Origin: Dysgonamonadaceae bacterium
GTDB lineage: Bacteria > Bacteroidota > Bacteroidia > Bacteroidales > Azobacteroidaceae
Direction: 5' to 3'
DNA length: 34,471 nucleotides
NCBI GenBank assembly: GCA_031287395.1
Contig: JAITTA010000180.1
Span: forward strand, 1-34,471
Made by a program: the position numbers and the translations under genes. This document shows positions 17,923 to 28,005 of this stretch, piece by piece. Under the pieces are notes generated by a model. It saw nothing but the letters and a program-made list of their open reading frames with translations. It did not search any database and had not been told where the DNA came from. The stretch's first letter is position 1, and the number at the start of each line of letters is the position of its first letter.

Positions 17923-18327
17923 TCATTTATGGTCACAAAATTCGGTTAACACACTACACGTGGATTTCGGATGCAGGAAAGCAATATTCAATCCTTCCGC
18001 ACCGGGTCGTGGAGCTTTGTCTATCAACTGAACTCCTTTGGAATCGGCTTCGGCCAATGCTTCAGCTACGTCCGGGACGGAGAATGCAATGTGGTGTATT
18101 CCCTCGCCTTTTTTTTCAATGAATTTTGCAATTGTGGATTCTTCGGAGGTTGGTTCCAACAATTCGATTTTTGTTTGTCCTACCTGAAAAAATGCGGTTT
18201 TTACTTTTTGATCTGTTACAACTTCGATGTTGTAACATTTTAGACCTAATACTTGCTCATAATAAGGGAGACATGCCTCGATGCTTTTCACGGCAATTCC
18301 CAAATGCTCAATATGAGAAATGTTCAT
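17923..18327 (-). CDS. mce: Methylmalonyl-CoA epimerase
   Basis: MNISHIEHLGIAVKSIEACLPYYEQVLGLKCY...IAFSVPDVAEALAEADSKGVQLIDKAPRPGAEGLNIAFLHPKST. The ORF is open further upstream to 19203, but homologous sequence begins at 18327. Confidence 0.95.
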   Translation of the reverse strand: MNISHIEHLGIAVKSIEACLPYYEQVLGLKCYNIEVVTDQKVKTAFFQVGQTKIELLEPTSEESTIAKFIEKKGEGIHHIAFSVPDVAEALAEADSKGVQLIDKAPRPGAEGLNIAFLHPKSTCSVLTEFCDHK

Positions 18328-18369
18328 ACGAATTAAGAATTTAGATTGTACAATTTTGAAATGAGGGTA

Positions 18370-18377
18370 CAAAGTTA
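18370..18377 (-). promoter_or_regulatory. Putative -7 element (TAACTTTG) for mce and the decarboxylase operon
   Basis: Minus-strand TAnnTTTG match about 43 nt upstream of the mce start. Confidence 0.45.
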
Positions 18378-18570
18378 CTTTTCTTACATTGAATAAAGAA
18401 ATTTTTCCGTAAATATTTTTTTTTGCAGATGTTAATTTAGAGATGTTATGGAATATTCCTGCCTTAGAAAATGAATTGAAGTTTTTGTATTCCAGGATAT
18501 AACATAAAATACGGAATTTATTTGTGATCAGAACGGAATAAAAACAAGTGAAATCTTCAGGAAAGAATAT

Positions 18571-18578
18571 TATCTTTG
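18571..18578 (+). promoter_or_regulatory. Putative -7 element (TATCTTTG) for the M16 peptidase gene
   Basis: TAnnTTTG match about 50 nt upstream of the M16 start. Confidence 0.45.
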
Positions 18579-18627
18579 CGGCGGATACCGAAATATTAAA
18601 AATAATCTTCATAAAATCGGAAATATT

Positions 18628-19860
18628 TTGGAATATTATGAGACATATTGCTTTCCCGACGGCCTTAGAATGATTCATTTGCCATCTTCCAGTACGGTAA
18701 ATTACTGTGGTTTTGCAGTGAATGCCGGGACGCGTGACGAGCAACCGGAAGAATATGGTCTGGCTCATTTTGTAGAGCACATGCTTTTTAAAGGAACAGT
18801 CAAACGTAAATCCTGGCATATTCTCAACCGGATGGAAAATGTTGGGGGAGAACTGAATGCTTATACGACAAAAGAAGATACCTTTGTATATGCTTCCTGC
18901 CTTTCGGACGATGTGGAGAGGGCAATCGAACTTTTGTGTGATTTGGTTTGTAATTCCCGGTTTCCCGATAAGGAAATAGCAAAAGAAAAGGAAGTTGTTC
19001 TCGATGAAATCAATTCTTATAAGGATAATCCTTCGGAATTGATTTTCGATGATTTTGAGGATCTTTTGTTTGAAGGACATGGAATAGGTCATCATATTCT
19101 TGGAGAAAAAAAATCTTTGAAGAAATTTAACCGGAATAAGTGTCTCTCGTTTTTCAAGAGGCATTATAGACCGGATAACATGGTCTTCTTTTTTTACGGA
19201 CAAACGGGTTTCTCAAGAGTACTCAGGCTTTTGATGAGGTTTTGGAATGAAAGAAATGGAGAAAATGAAGGGAATGAAAGAAATGAGCGGGTTGTTCCTT
19301 CTGTTATTGAGACACGGCAAGTTGAAATAGATAAAAAATTGCATCAGGCTCATGTGATGATTGGCTCCAGGGCTTACGACCTTCACAGTGAAAAACGGAC
19401 AGGACTTTACCTGTTGAATAATATATTGGGAGGACATGGGATGAATAGCCGGTTGAATCTCAGTTTGCGGGAGAAGTACGGATTGGTTTATACTGTGGAG
19501 TCCGGAATAACTGCTTATTCCGATTCCGGATTGTTCAGTATTTATTTCGGTACGGACCCCAAATCAAAAGAAAAATGTATCGGGATTGCCATGCGGGAAA
19601 TCAATCGTTTATGTAATGAGAAATTGAAACCTTTACAATTGACCGCAGCAAAGAAACAACTGAAAGGGCAGTTGGGTATAGCATCCGATAATGGTGAAAA
19701 TCGTGCTCTGGGAATGGGGAAAAATTTTTTGCACCTCAATCAATACGATAACCTGCAACGAATTTACGAAAAAATAGATAATGTCACTTCCGAAGAATTA
19801 ATGGAGACTGCGAATGAAATATTAAATGAGAAAAATTTATTCAGGCTGGTGTATGTCTGA
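18628..19860 (+). CDS. M16 family zinc metallopeptidase (pitrilysin-like), TTG start
   Basis: HxxEH motif HFVEHMLFKGT with downstream EKEVVLDEINSYKDNP; FPDGLRMIHLPSSSTVNYCGFAVNAGTRDE. No in-frame ATG fits better than TTG at 18628. Confidence 0.93.
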   Translation: MEYYETYCFPDGLRMIHLPSSSTVNYCGFAVNAGTRDEQPEEYGLAHFVEHMLFKGTVKRKSWHILNRMENVGGELNAYTTKEDTFVYASCLSDDVERAIELLCDLVCNSRFPDKEIAKEKEVVLDEINSYKDNPSELIFDDFEDLLFEGHGIGHHILGEKKSLKKFNRNKCLSFFKRHYRPDNMVFFFYGQTGFSRVLRLLMRFWNERNGENEGNERNERVVPSVIETRQVEIDKKLHQAHVMIGSRAYDLHSEKRTGLYLLNNILGGHGMNSRLNLSLREKYGLVYTVESGITAYSDSGLFSIYFGTDPKSKEKCIGIAMREINRLCNEKLKPLQLTAAKKQLKGQLGIASDNGENRALGMGKNFLHLNQYDNLQRIYEKIDNVTSEELMETANEILNEKNLFRLVYV

Positions 19861-19871
19861 AAATTTTGTTT

Positions 19872-19879
19872 TATCTTTG
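19872..19879 (+). promoter_or_regulatory. Putative -7 element (TATCTTTG) for the C69 dipeptidase gene
   Basis: TAnnTTTG match 20 nt upstream of the ATG at 19899. Confidence 0.4.
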
Positions 19880-19898
19880 AAATTCAAAAATTTGTATT

Positions 19899-21554
19899 AT
19901 GAAGAAAAGTATTATTATTTGTTTATTTACTTTATTATTTACCACACCCGTTTTTGCTTGTACTAACCTGCTTGTTGGGAGAGGAGCCTCTGTCGACGGT
20001 TCTACAATGGTCACCTATTCGGCGGATTCCTATTCTCTTTTTGGAGAACTGTATCACTGGCCTGCTGCAACTTATCCGGAAAATACTTTGTTGGATGTTT
20101 ATGAATGGGATACCGGAAAATATCTGGGAAAAATACCACAGGTAAGGCAAACTTACAATGTCATCGGGAATATGAACGAATACCAGCTTTGTATAGGAGA
20201 GACTACTTTCACCGGACGGAAAGAACTAATTGATACTACCGGGATTATAGATTACGGTAGCCTGATTTATATTACTCTCCAACGTGCAAAGACTGCTCGT
20301 GAAGCCATCAGGATAATGGCTGAGTTGGTAAAGGAACATGGATATTATAGTAGCGGAGAGTCGTTCTCGATTGTGGATAAGAATGAAGTCTGGATTATGG
20401 AAATGATTGGGAAAGGAGTCGGTAACAAAGGCGCCGTATGGGTGGCCGTACGCATTCCTGATGATTGTATTGCCGCGCATGCCAATCAATCGCGAATCCA
20501 TCAGTTCCCATTGAACGATAAAGAAAATTGTGTCTATTCTCCGGATGTTATTTCTTTTGCCCGTGAAAAAGGTTATTTCAAAGGAAAAGAAACGGATTTT
20601 AGTTTCTCCAAAGCGTATAACCCGTTGGATTTCGGAGGTCTGCGTTATTGTGAGGCCCGCGTTTGGAGCTATTACAATACTTATAATAAGGATGCCGGAA
20701 AATGGATCGATTACGTTTTGGGAAAAGACCCGAAACCGATGCCTTTGTATGTAAAACCCGATCGTAAGCTTAGTGCCAAGGATCTGATGAATATGATGCG
20801 CGACCATTATGAAGGAACTCCGTTGGATCCGACTAAGGATATAGGAGCCGGTCCTTTTCACTCTCCTTATCGTTTTTCTCCTCTGCAGTGGCAATTGGAT
20901 AGTGTGGATTATTGTTTCGAACGTCCGATTTCGACTCAGCAGACCGGTTTTACCTTTGTGGGACAGATGCGTAATTACCTGCCGGATGAAGTGGGGGGCG
21001 TATTCTGGTTTGGGGTCGACGATGCGATGTTTACGGTTTATACGCCCATGTATGCTTCGATGACACAAACCCCGGAATGTTACCGTGTGGGAAATGGCGA
21101 TTTCAATCATTTCTCTTGGACTTCGGCTTTCTGGATTCATAACTGGGTTGCTAATATGGCTTATAATCGTTATGATCAGGTGATTCTGGATACGAAGCCT
21201 TTACAGGATAAGCTTGAAAACGGATTTGTTGACATGCAACCATTAATTGAACAAAAAGCAACCGAACTCGTTAAAAAAGATAGAAAGGAAGCTTTGAATT
21301 TCCTGACTGATTATAGTATCTCACAAGCTCAGAAAGCAACTTCCAAATGGAAATCTTTAGGAGAGTATCTGATTGTAAAATACATGGATGGATGCGTTAA
21401 AAAAGAGAAAGACGGGAAACTGATCACCAATGAATACGGACATTCTCAATATCCGAACCGGCCCAAGATGGATCCCGGATTTTACCGCAAAGTTGTGACG
21501 GAAACAGGAGATTGGTTGAAAGTCAAAGAAGTCCCGAAAGAATATTTAGAATAG
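19899..21554 (+). CDS. C69 family dipeptidase (PepD-like), secreted
   Basis: Signal peptide followed by the N-terminal nucleophile region ACTNLLVGRGASVDGSTMVTYSADS; long dipeptidase body. Confidence 0.92.
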   Translation: MKKSIIICLFTLLFTTPVFACTNLLVGRGASVDGSTMVTYSADSYSLFGELYHWPAATYPENTLLDVYEWDTGKYLGKIPQVRQTYNVIGNMNEYQLCIGETTFTGRKELIDTTGIIDYGSLIYITLQRAKTAREAIRIMAELVKEHGYYSSGESFSIVDKNEVWIMEMIGKGVGNKGAVWVAVRIPDDCIAAHANQSRIHQFPLNDKENCVYSPDVISFAREKGYFKGKETDFSFSKAYNPLDFGGLRYCEARVWSYYNTYNKDAGKWIDYVLGKDPKPMPLYVKPDRKLSAKDLMNMMRDHYEGTPLDPTKDIGAGPFHSPYRFSPLQWQLDSVDYCFERPISTQQTGFTFVGQMRNYLPDEVGGVFWFGVDDAMFTVYTPMYASMTQTPECYRVGNGDFNHFSWTSAFWIHNWVANMAYNRYDQVILDTKPLQDKLENGFVDMQPLIEQKATELVKKDRKEALNFLTDYSISQAQKATSKWKSLGEYLIVKYMDGCVKKEKDGKLITNEYGHSQYPNRPKMDPGFYRKVVTETGDWLKVKEVPKEYLE

Positions 21555-21574
21555 GATGAAATAAATAGACCGAT

Positions 21575-23326
21575 ATGATGCAAGACGAAATTTTATTGAG
21601 ACAAGTAACAGGCAAAGCTCAATCTTGGCTGACAAAGGATTATGACGAACAAACCCGGAAAGAAGTACAACAATTGCTTGACAAAGAGGATAAAACCGAT
21701 TTGATTGAAGCTTTCTACAAAGATTTGGAGTTTGGAACCGGTGGTCTCCGGGGTATTATGGGAGTAGGTACAAACAGAATGAACATTTATACTGTGGGAG
21801 CTGCTACTCAGGGTTTGGCGAATTATTTGAAGAAAGAATTTGCCAATCTGCCTCAGATTAAGGTGGTGATTGGTCATGATTGCCGTAACAATAGCCGGAA
21901 ATTTGCGGAAATATCGGCGGATATCTTTTCTGCAAATGGAATCAAAGCGTATTTGTTCCCGGATTTGCGTCCGACTCCGGAAGTCAGTTACGCTATCCGG
22001 AAATTGAGTTGCCAGAGTGGTATTATCCTGACGGCATCTCACAACCCGAAAGAGTATAATGGATACAAGGCTTATTGGGATGACGGGGCGCAGGTAGTTG
22101 CTCCGCACGACCGGAATATTATTGCCGAAGTGAATCATATAGTTTCTGCTTCTGATATTAATTTCAAAGGAAATCCGGCATTGATTGAAATCCTCGATGA
22201 GAAAACGGATGAGATGTTTATCAATGATTTGTTGAAAATATCCCTTTCTCCGGAATCCATCAAACGCCATAACGATATGAAAATCGTTTATACTCCGATT
22301 CACGGGACGGGAGGACAATTGATTCCTGCGGCATTGAGCGCCATGGGATTTACCAATATTATTCATGTTCCCGAACAGGATCTGGTCAGCGGAGATTTTC
22401 CGACAGTCGTATCTCCTAATCCCGAAGAACCTGCTGCTCTTGAGATGGCTATCAAACGTGCGGAGGAAACGGGTGCGGACCTGGTGATGGCTTCGGATCC
22501 CGATGCCGATCGCGTAGGAATTGCCGTCCGTAACGACCAAGGAGAATTTGTCCTGGTCAATGGGAATCAGACTCTGTTGATTCTGTTCCACTATTTGATT
22601 ACCCGTTGGAGAGAGCTTGGAAAACTGACCGGAAAAGAATATATTGTCAAAACCATTGTCTCTTCGGAACTGGTGAAATCCATTGCCGTAAAGAACAAAG
22701 TCAAGATGTATGATTGTTATACGGGATTTAAGTGGATTGCTACGGTGATGCGCGAAAATGAAGGTAAAAGACAATACATCGGGGGAGGAGAGGAAAGTTA
22801 CGGTTTCCTCGCCGAAGATTTTGTCCGGGATAAAGATGCCGTTTCTGCCTGCATGTTATTAGCCGAAATTGCGGCATGGGCTAAGGATAACGAAAAAACC
22901 TTATTCCAATTATTACAGGATATCTATCTGGAATATGGTTTCTCTAAAGAAAAAGGAATTTCCGTAGTGCGTAAGGGAAAGTCCGGAGCTGAATAAATTG
23001 AAGCCATGATGAAAAACTTCCGTGAAAATCCGATGAAAGAAATTGCCGGTTCGAAAGTTGTTTTCATTAAGGATTTTGTGAAATTGGTCGGTTATGATTT
23101 GGTCGAAAATGAACAATTGACACTCGATATGCCGACAACTTCCAATGTCCTCCAGTATTTTACGGAAGACAATACTAAAGTCTCTGTTCGTCCTTCGGGA
23201 ACAGAACCCAAAATCAAGTTTTATATCGAAGTACAGATTCCTGTTAAAACACGGGAAGAATTAGAAATGGCGGAAGCGGCTGCCGAAGAAAAAGTAAATG
23301 ATGTCCGCAAAACTTTGGGGATCTGA
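21575..23326 (+). pseudogene. Phospho-sugar mutase (phosphoglucomutase/phosphomannomutase) interrupted by an in-frame TAA at 22994-22996
   Basis: Parts 21575-22996 and 23006-23326 are in the same frame. Part 1 has TASHNPKEYNGYKAYW, DPDADRVGIAVR, GGGEESYGFLAED; part 2 has the domain-4 motif VRPSGTEPKIKFYIEV. Junction reads SGAE-stop-IEAMMKNFREN. Confidence 0.85.
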
Positions 23327-23374
23327 TGCAATAATTTTATCCTCATCCGGTATTCAACATTGTGAAAATGGATA

Positions 23375-24052
23375 ATGATGCAAGACAAATTCAACGGTTT
23401 TACTCCTGAGACATTTCAGTTTTTCAAAGATCTGGGGGAAAATAATTGTAAGCCCTGGTTCGATGAACACAAATACATCTATGAACTGGAATTGTTGCAA
23501 CCACTAAAAGCATTGGTGGTTGCAATGACTCCGGCAATGTATGAAATAGATAGCCAGATTGATTTCCGGCCTACCCGGGTGTTGTCCCGTATTTACCGGG
23601 ATATTCGTTTCTCTTACGATAAAACACCTTATAAAACCCATATGTGGATTACTTACCAGAGGATGGTTCCGGAATGGCAGAATTTCCCCGCTTTTTTTAT
23701 GGAAATCTCTGCCGAGGGTTATCATTATGGGATGGGTTTGTATGGTTCTAAAAAGAAGATCATGGATGATATGCGGGAACGTGTGGAATATCAGCCTGAA
23801 CATTTCAGAGAGATGACGGAAGCTCTGATTGCAAAATACGGCTATGTTCTTGATGGAGAACAGTATAAGCGTCCTTTGAAAAATGACCTGCCGGAATATT
23901 TCCAACCTTGGGTACAGCGTAAAAGCGTGTACGTACACAAAATGAAACCGGTCGGAAAAGAACTGTTTGATTCCGGTTTTGCGGAATATCTGGCGTCGGA
24001 ATTTGCTCTGACGAAAGAGCTTTATGATTTCTTTGTCGATGTTTGCGAATGA
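23375..24052 (+). CDS. DUF2461 family protein (TIGR02453-like)
   Basis: FNGFTPETFQFFKDLGENNCKPWFDEHK...RPTRVLSRIYRDIRFSYDKTPYKTHMWI. Confidence 0.88.
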   Translation: MMQDKFNGFTPETFQFFKDLGENNCKPWFDEHKYIYELELLQPLKALVVAMTPAMYEIDSQIDFRPTRVLSRIYRDIRFSYDKTPYKTHMWITYQRMVPEWQNFPAFFMEISAEGYHYGMGLYGSKKKIMDDMRERVEYQPEHFREMTEALIAKYGYVLDGEQYKRPLKNDLPEYFQPWVQRKSVYVHKMKPVGKELFDSGFAEYLASEFALTKELYDFFVDVCE

Positions 24053-24872
24053 TTTTTTTATTGCATTTATAGAAAAAGACAAGGACATCCTGCAGTCATT
24101 GGCAAGTCCCCATAGGAATTACGGCAATGAACTGTTTCTTCCGATATCCGGTCATATGATCCGGAATTGTAATTTTAATAATATCCGGTTGAATAGTAAA
24201 GATATACATCTTTCATTGTCCCGGCAAATTAGTTTTGTATCCGGATTTTCCCAAGATGTAAAGGGTTATTATTGTTGTTTCGGTGATGCCTTTATGGCAG
24301 AAATACACCTGAAGGAGAATCTTGAGAATGACCTGGAATTTATTGCCAGTTTTCTGTTTCACTATCCCCTGCGACTGGATGATGCTGTTTTTAAACGTAT
24401 CGGATATCTCTTTGAGATTTTGTTGGGACTGAATAATATTTCCGAACAGGATAAATCTTTGATACAGATTTATCTGATTGCCATCATCTATGAGATAAAA
24501 AAAATGATGATCGAATCCGGTCTGGATTTCTATCCCTCCAAAGCATTCCTGATTACGAAAAAATACAACGATTTATTAGCTGCCAATGTAAGTAAAGAAC
24601 GATCTGTCGAGTTTTATGCCGGGCAACTGGGTATCAGTCCGAATCATCTGAATAAATCGGTCAAAGCCGTTACCGGTCGAACGGCAATTACAATCCTCAA
24701 CGAAATGAACTTGCAGGAAGCCAAAATGCAATTGAAATACACCAATCTGAGTGTCGGAGAAATCGCTTTTCAGCTTGGTTTTGAAGATTTATCGTATTTC
24801 AGCCGGTTTTTTAAAAAAGCGACCGGACTGAGTCCTTTGGAATACCGTAAAGTGCCGCCTGTTCGGATATGA
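24024..24872 (+). CDS. AraC-family transcriptional regulator (start 24024 or 24039)
   Basis: C-terminal double HTH: FYAGQLGISPNHLNKSVKAVTGRTAITILNEMNLQEAKMQLKYTNLSVGEIAFQLGFEDLSYFSRFFKKATGLSPLEYR. Overlaps the end of the DUF2461 gene. Confidence 0.92.
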   Translation: MISLSMFANDFFIAFIEKDKDILQSLASPHRNYGNELFLPISGHMIRNCNFNNIRLNSKDIHLSLSRQISFVSGFSQDVKGYYCCFGDAFMAEIHLKENLENDLEFIASFLFHYPLRLDDAVFKRIGYLFEILLGLNNISEQDKSLIQIYLIAIIYEIKKMMIESGLDFYPSKAFLITKKYNDLLAANVSKERSVEFYAGQLGISPNHLNKSVKAVTGRTAITILNEMNLQEAKMQLKYTNLSVGEIAFQLGFEDLSYFSRFFKKATGLSPLEYRKVPPVRI

Positions 24873-24976
24873 ACGGAGTTCAGTTACTCCGTTTCTCCGA
24901 ACCAAAGCTTTACTTCAATTTGCTATATTGGAACTAAAATTGTAAATTTGTAGTAATTTCAGTATTATAATGACAA

Positions 24977-26032
24977 ATGGTAAAAATAGGAGATAAAGTT
25001 CGTTTTTTGAATTCGGTTGGAGGAGGAATTGTCCGGCGATTTCAAACGAAAGAGATTGTGTTGGTGGAAGAAGAGGACGGCTTTGAAACGCCTGTTTTGG
25101 TGCGTGAATGTGTCGTTGTGGATACCGATGATTTTCAGGCTCGGAAAACTTCAAAAACAGTTGCTGAAAAAGTGGAAATTCGGGGTCCGGAAACTCCAGA
25201 ACCACAGGAAAATTATCAACCGGAAGAGTTTTCCGGAGGAGACAGGCTGAATGTTTATCTTGCGTTTTTACCTGTCGATATCAAAGCCTTGGGTAAGTGT
25301 GATTATGAAACTTATCTTGTGAATAAGAGTAATTATTATTTGTTCTTCAATTATATGAACCGGGAGAACAACGCCTGGAGGAGCCGTTATACGGAGTTGA
25401 TTGAACCGAATACGCGTTTGTTTATTGAAGAATTTACAAAACTGCAACTGAATGAACTGGAACGGATTTGTATTCAATTCATTGCATTTAAAAAAGAGAA
25501 GCCTTATAGTCTGAAAAATTCATACAGTATAGAACTCCGGATCGATGGAGTGAAATTTTATAAATTGCACAGTTTCCGGGAAAATGATTTTTTTGAAGAT
25601 GAAGCCTTGATTTATCCTTTGGTTACAAATGATGCTGCCGAACAGGAACTGCTTATCAGCGCTTCGGATCTTCAGGAGTCGATGATTCAAAAATCAAAAA
25701 TTGATAATTATCGTAAGCCGGTGGTTCCTGCCGGGAAAAAACCGGCAGATTCAATCATTGAAGTGGATTTACATATCAATGAATTACTGGATTCGACTGC
25801 AGGCTTGAGTCATTCGGATATTCTGGAAGTTCAGCTAAAGAAATTTCGGGATACGATAGAAGAAAATAAATCGGTAAAAGGCCGGAAAATTGTATTTATA
25901 CACGGAAAAGGCGAGGGTGTATTGAGAAAGGCCATTTTAGAGGACCTGAAAACAAAATATAAAAATTATTCTTTTCAGGATGCTTCTTTCAGGGAATACG
26001 GGTTTGGAGCAACAATGATTACCATTAAGTAA
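24977..26032 (+). CDS. DUF2027 and Smr domain protein
   Basis: N-terminal KIGDKVRFLNSVGGGIVRRFQTKEIVLVEEEDGFETPVL; C-terminal Smr domain VDLHINELLD...KIVFIHGKGEGVLRKAILEDLKTKYKNYSFQDASFREYGFGATMITIK. Confidence 0.88.
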   Translation: MVKIGDKVRFLNSVGGGIVRRFQTKEIVLVEEEDGFETPVLVRECVVVDTDDFQARKTSKTVAEKVEIRGPETPEPQENYQPEEFSGGDRLNVYLAFLPVDIKALGKCDYETYLVNKSNYYLFFNYMNRENNAWRSRYTELIEPNTRLFIEEFTKLQLNELERICIQFIAFKKEKPYSLKNSYSIELRIDGVKFYKLHSFRENDFFEDEALIYPLVTNDAAEQELLISASDLQESMIQKSKIDNYRKPVVPAGKKPADSIIEVDLHINELLDSTAGLSHSDILEVQLKKFRDTIEENKSVKGRKIVFIHGKGEGVLRKAILEDLKTKYKNYSFQDASFREYGFGATMITIK

Positions 26033-26040
26033 TGGTGCCG

Positions 26041-26096
26041 AAAAGTTCAATTTATTGGGTCATCATTCATTTTTTATCGTAAATTGAACGGTTTTT
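26041..26096 (+). terminator. Hairpin terminator candidate after the DUF2027-Smr gene
   Basis: GTTCAATTTA (26045-26054) ... TAAATTGAAC (26080-26089) followed by ggttttt; loop about 25 nt. Confidence 0.5.
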
Positions 26097-26161
26097 CATA
26101 ATAAGTATTAAAAATGTTAAATTTTTTTTGTATTTTTTTTCTTAAAATCATTAATTACGTG

Positions 26162-26169
26162 TAGATTTG
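26162..26169 (+). promoter_or_regulatory. Putative -7 element (TAGATTTG) for the TPR lipoprotein gene
   Basis: TAnnTTTG match in a very AT-rich intergenic region about 75 nt upstream of the ATG. Confidence 0.4.
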
Positions 26170-26240
26170 CAGTTCCAACGAATAAAAAATATTTAATTAT
26201 ACACAATCGAATTATTAACCTATTTAATGTATTCTAAGTT

Positions 26241-27935
26241 ATGAGCAAAAAAATTTATTTGCCTCTGTTAGTTTTGTTAGTTGTGGTGGGCTTATCGTCC
26301 TGCTCTTCCAAGTTGAAGCCTTTGGCTGCGGACTACATCAAGGTTGAACCTCAACCATTGGAAGAAGTTGCCGGAAAAGTGCCGGTAACAATCAATGCGA
26401 CGTTTCCGCAAAAATGGTTCAACAAAAAAGCAACAGTGGTTGTAGTTCCCGTATTGAGGTATGACGGAGGAGAAGCGTGGGGGACATCTTACACCTTCCA
26501 GGGTGAAAAAGTTGCCGGAAACGGACAGGTTATCCCTGAAAAAACAGGTGCGAATGTTACGATGACATCCAGTTTCAATTATGTTCCTGCAATGCAGAAG
26601 TCCGAATTATTCCTGACATTCTCTGCCAAGATAGGAAATAAGGAAATCGCCCTTCCTGAAATAAAAATTGCAGATGGAGTTCTGGCTACAGCTGCTTTGG
26701 CTGATGCCGGTTCCGAAATTCCGGCCATTGCTCCGGACAAGTTCCAACGTGTCATCAAAGAGGCATATGATGCAAATATCATGTTCCTGATCCAACAAGC
26801 GGAATTGCGTTCCAGTGAATTGAAAAAATCGGAGTTGGCAGATTGGAAAGGAATTGTGCAAAATGCAGACCAGGCTCCGAATCAGAATGTAAATGTTGAA
26901 ATTTCGGCTTATGCTTCACCTGATGGTGGTCTTGAACTGAATGAAAAACTGGCCGAAAGTCGTGAAAAAAACACCAACGAATACCTGAAGAAGGAAATGA
27001 AGAAAGCGAACGTGGATGTTCCGATGACAGCCCGTTATACCGCTCAGGACTGGGAAGGTTTCAAACAATTGGTTGAGAAATCCAATATCCAGGATAAGAA
27101 TCTGGTATTGAGCGTTCTTTCAATGTATAACGATCCTGAACAACGCGAACGTGAAATCAAGAATATTTCTTCCGTATTTTCTACTTTGGCTGACGAAATC
27201 CTGCCTCAATTGAGACGTTCTCGTCTGACTGCCAATGTTGAGATCATCGGTAAGAGTGACGAAGAAATCACTAATCTTGCCGCTTCTAATCCGAAAGCTT
27301 TGACGGTGGAAGAATTGCTCTATGCCGCTACTCTGGTGAAAACTGCCGATCAGAAAGCAACTATTTATAAAAAAGCAAGTGAACTTTATGCCAATGATTT
27401 CCGTGCATTCAACAACCTGGGTGTGATGGAATATGCTAAAGGACAAGTGGCCAATGCGGAACAACTGTTTAACAAGGCTGCTCAATTATCTTCGTCTGCT
27501 CCGGAAGTAAATTGTAACTTAGGTCTTGTTGCTTTAACGAAAGGAGATAAAGACAAAGCTCAACAATATTTCGGGAAAGCTTCGGGTGTTGCCGAACTGA
27601 ACAACGCTCTTGGCGTATTGGCTCTTCAAAACGGAAAATATGCTCAGGCTGTTACGTCTTTTGGAAATACTGCAAGTAATAATGCTGCGATAGCTCAATT
27701 GATGAACAAAGATTACAGCAAAGCTCAGGCAACTTTGAATGCTGTTGCTAATCCGAATGCCACTACTGCTTATCTGAAAGCTGTTGTCGCTGCGCGTACG
27801 AATAATCTGAACGGTGTGGTTACAAGCCTGAAACAAGCAATCTCACAAGATGCTTCTTTTGCTAAGAAAGCTCTTAACGACCTGGAATTTGCAAAATATA
27901 TTACCAATTCGGATTTTCTAAACTTGGTGAAATAA
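26241..27935 (+). CDS. Lipoprotein with an OmpA-like segment and TPR repeats
   Basis: Lipobox VVGLSSCSSKLKPL; OmpA-like NVEISAYASPDGGLELNEKLAESREKNTNEYLKKEM; TPR-like AFNNLGVMEYAKGQVANAEQLFNKAAQLSSSAPEVNCNLGLVALTKGDKDKAQQYFGKA. Confidence 0.85.
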   Translation: MSKKIYLPLLVLLVVVGLSSCSSKLKPLAADYIKVEPQPLEEVAGKVPVTINATFPQKWFNKKATVVVVPVLRYDGGEAWGTSYTFQGEKVAGNGQVIPEKTGANVTMTSSFNYVPAMQKSELFLTFSAKIGNKEIALPEIKIADGVLATAALADAGSEIPAIAPDKFQRVIKEAYDANIMFLIQQAELRSSELKKSELADWKGIVQNADQAPNQNVNVEISAYASPDGGLELNEKLAESREKNTNEYLKKEMKKANVDVPMTARYTAQDWEGFKQLVEKSNIQDKNLVLSVLSMYNDPEQREREIKNISSVFSTLADEILPQLRRSRLTANVEIIGKSDEEITNLAASNPKALTVEELLYAATLVKTADQKATIYKKASELYANDFRAFNNLGVMEYAKGQVANAEQLFNKAAQLSSSAPEVNCNLGLVALTKGDKDKAQQYFGKASGVAELNNALGVLALQNGKYAQAVTSFGNTASNNAAIAQLMNKDYSKAQATLNAVANPNATTAYLKAVVAARTNNLNGVVTSLKQAISQDASFAKKALNDLEFAKYITNSDFLNLVK

Positions 27936-27959
27936 AATATTGTAACTTGATAAATTGAA

Positions 27960-28000
27960 TCGAGGCCGTCTTCACTTCAAAAATCGTGAGACGGCCTCGA
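27960..28000 (+). terminator. Strong intrinsic terminator after the TPR lipoprotein gene
   Basis: TCGAGGCCGTCTTCAC / GTGAGACGGCCTCGA hairpin followed by tttatttatttctt. Confidence 0.85.
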
Positions 28001-28005
28001 TTTAT

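Noticed and set aside
18328-19203. The minus-strand ORF 17923-19203 (426 aa) could be a long N-terminal extension of methylmalonyl-CoA epimerase
   Set aside because: The extension has low-complexity, antisense-like composition, overlaps the strongly supported M16 gene and the intergenic promoters, and the family sequence starts at MNISHIEHLGIAV (18327).
20226-21140. 304-aa minus-strand ORF antisense to the C69 dipeptidase gene
   Set aside because: Shadow ORF of a clearly coding sense strand; no domain motif.
21593-22774. 393-aa minus-strand ORF antisense to the phosphohexomutase gene
   Set aside because: Composition (R/F/H/I-rich) is typical of an antisense shadow of a conserved gene; no recognisable motif, signal or start context.
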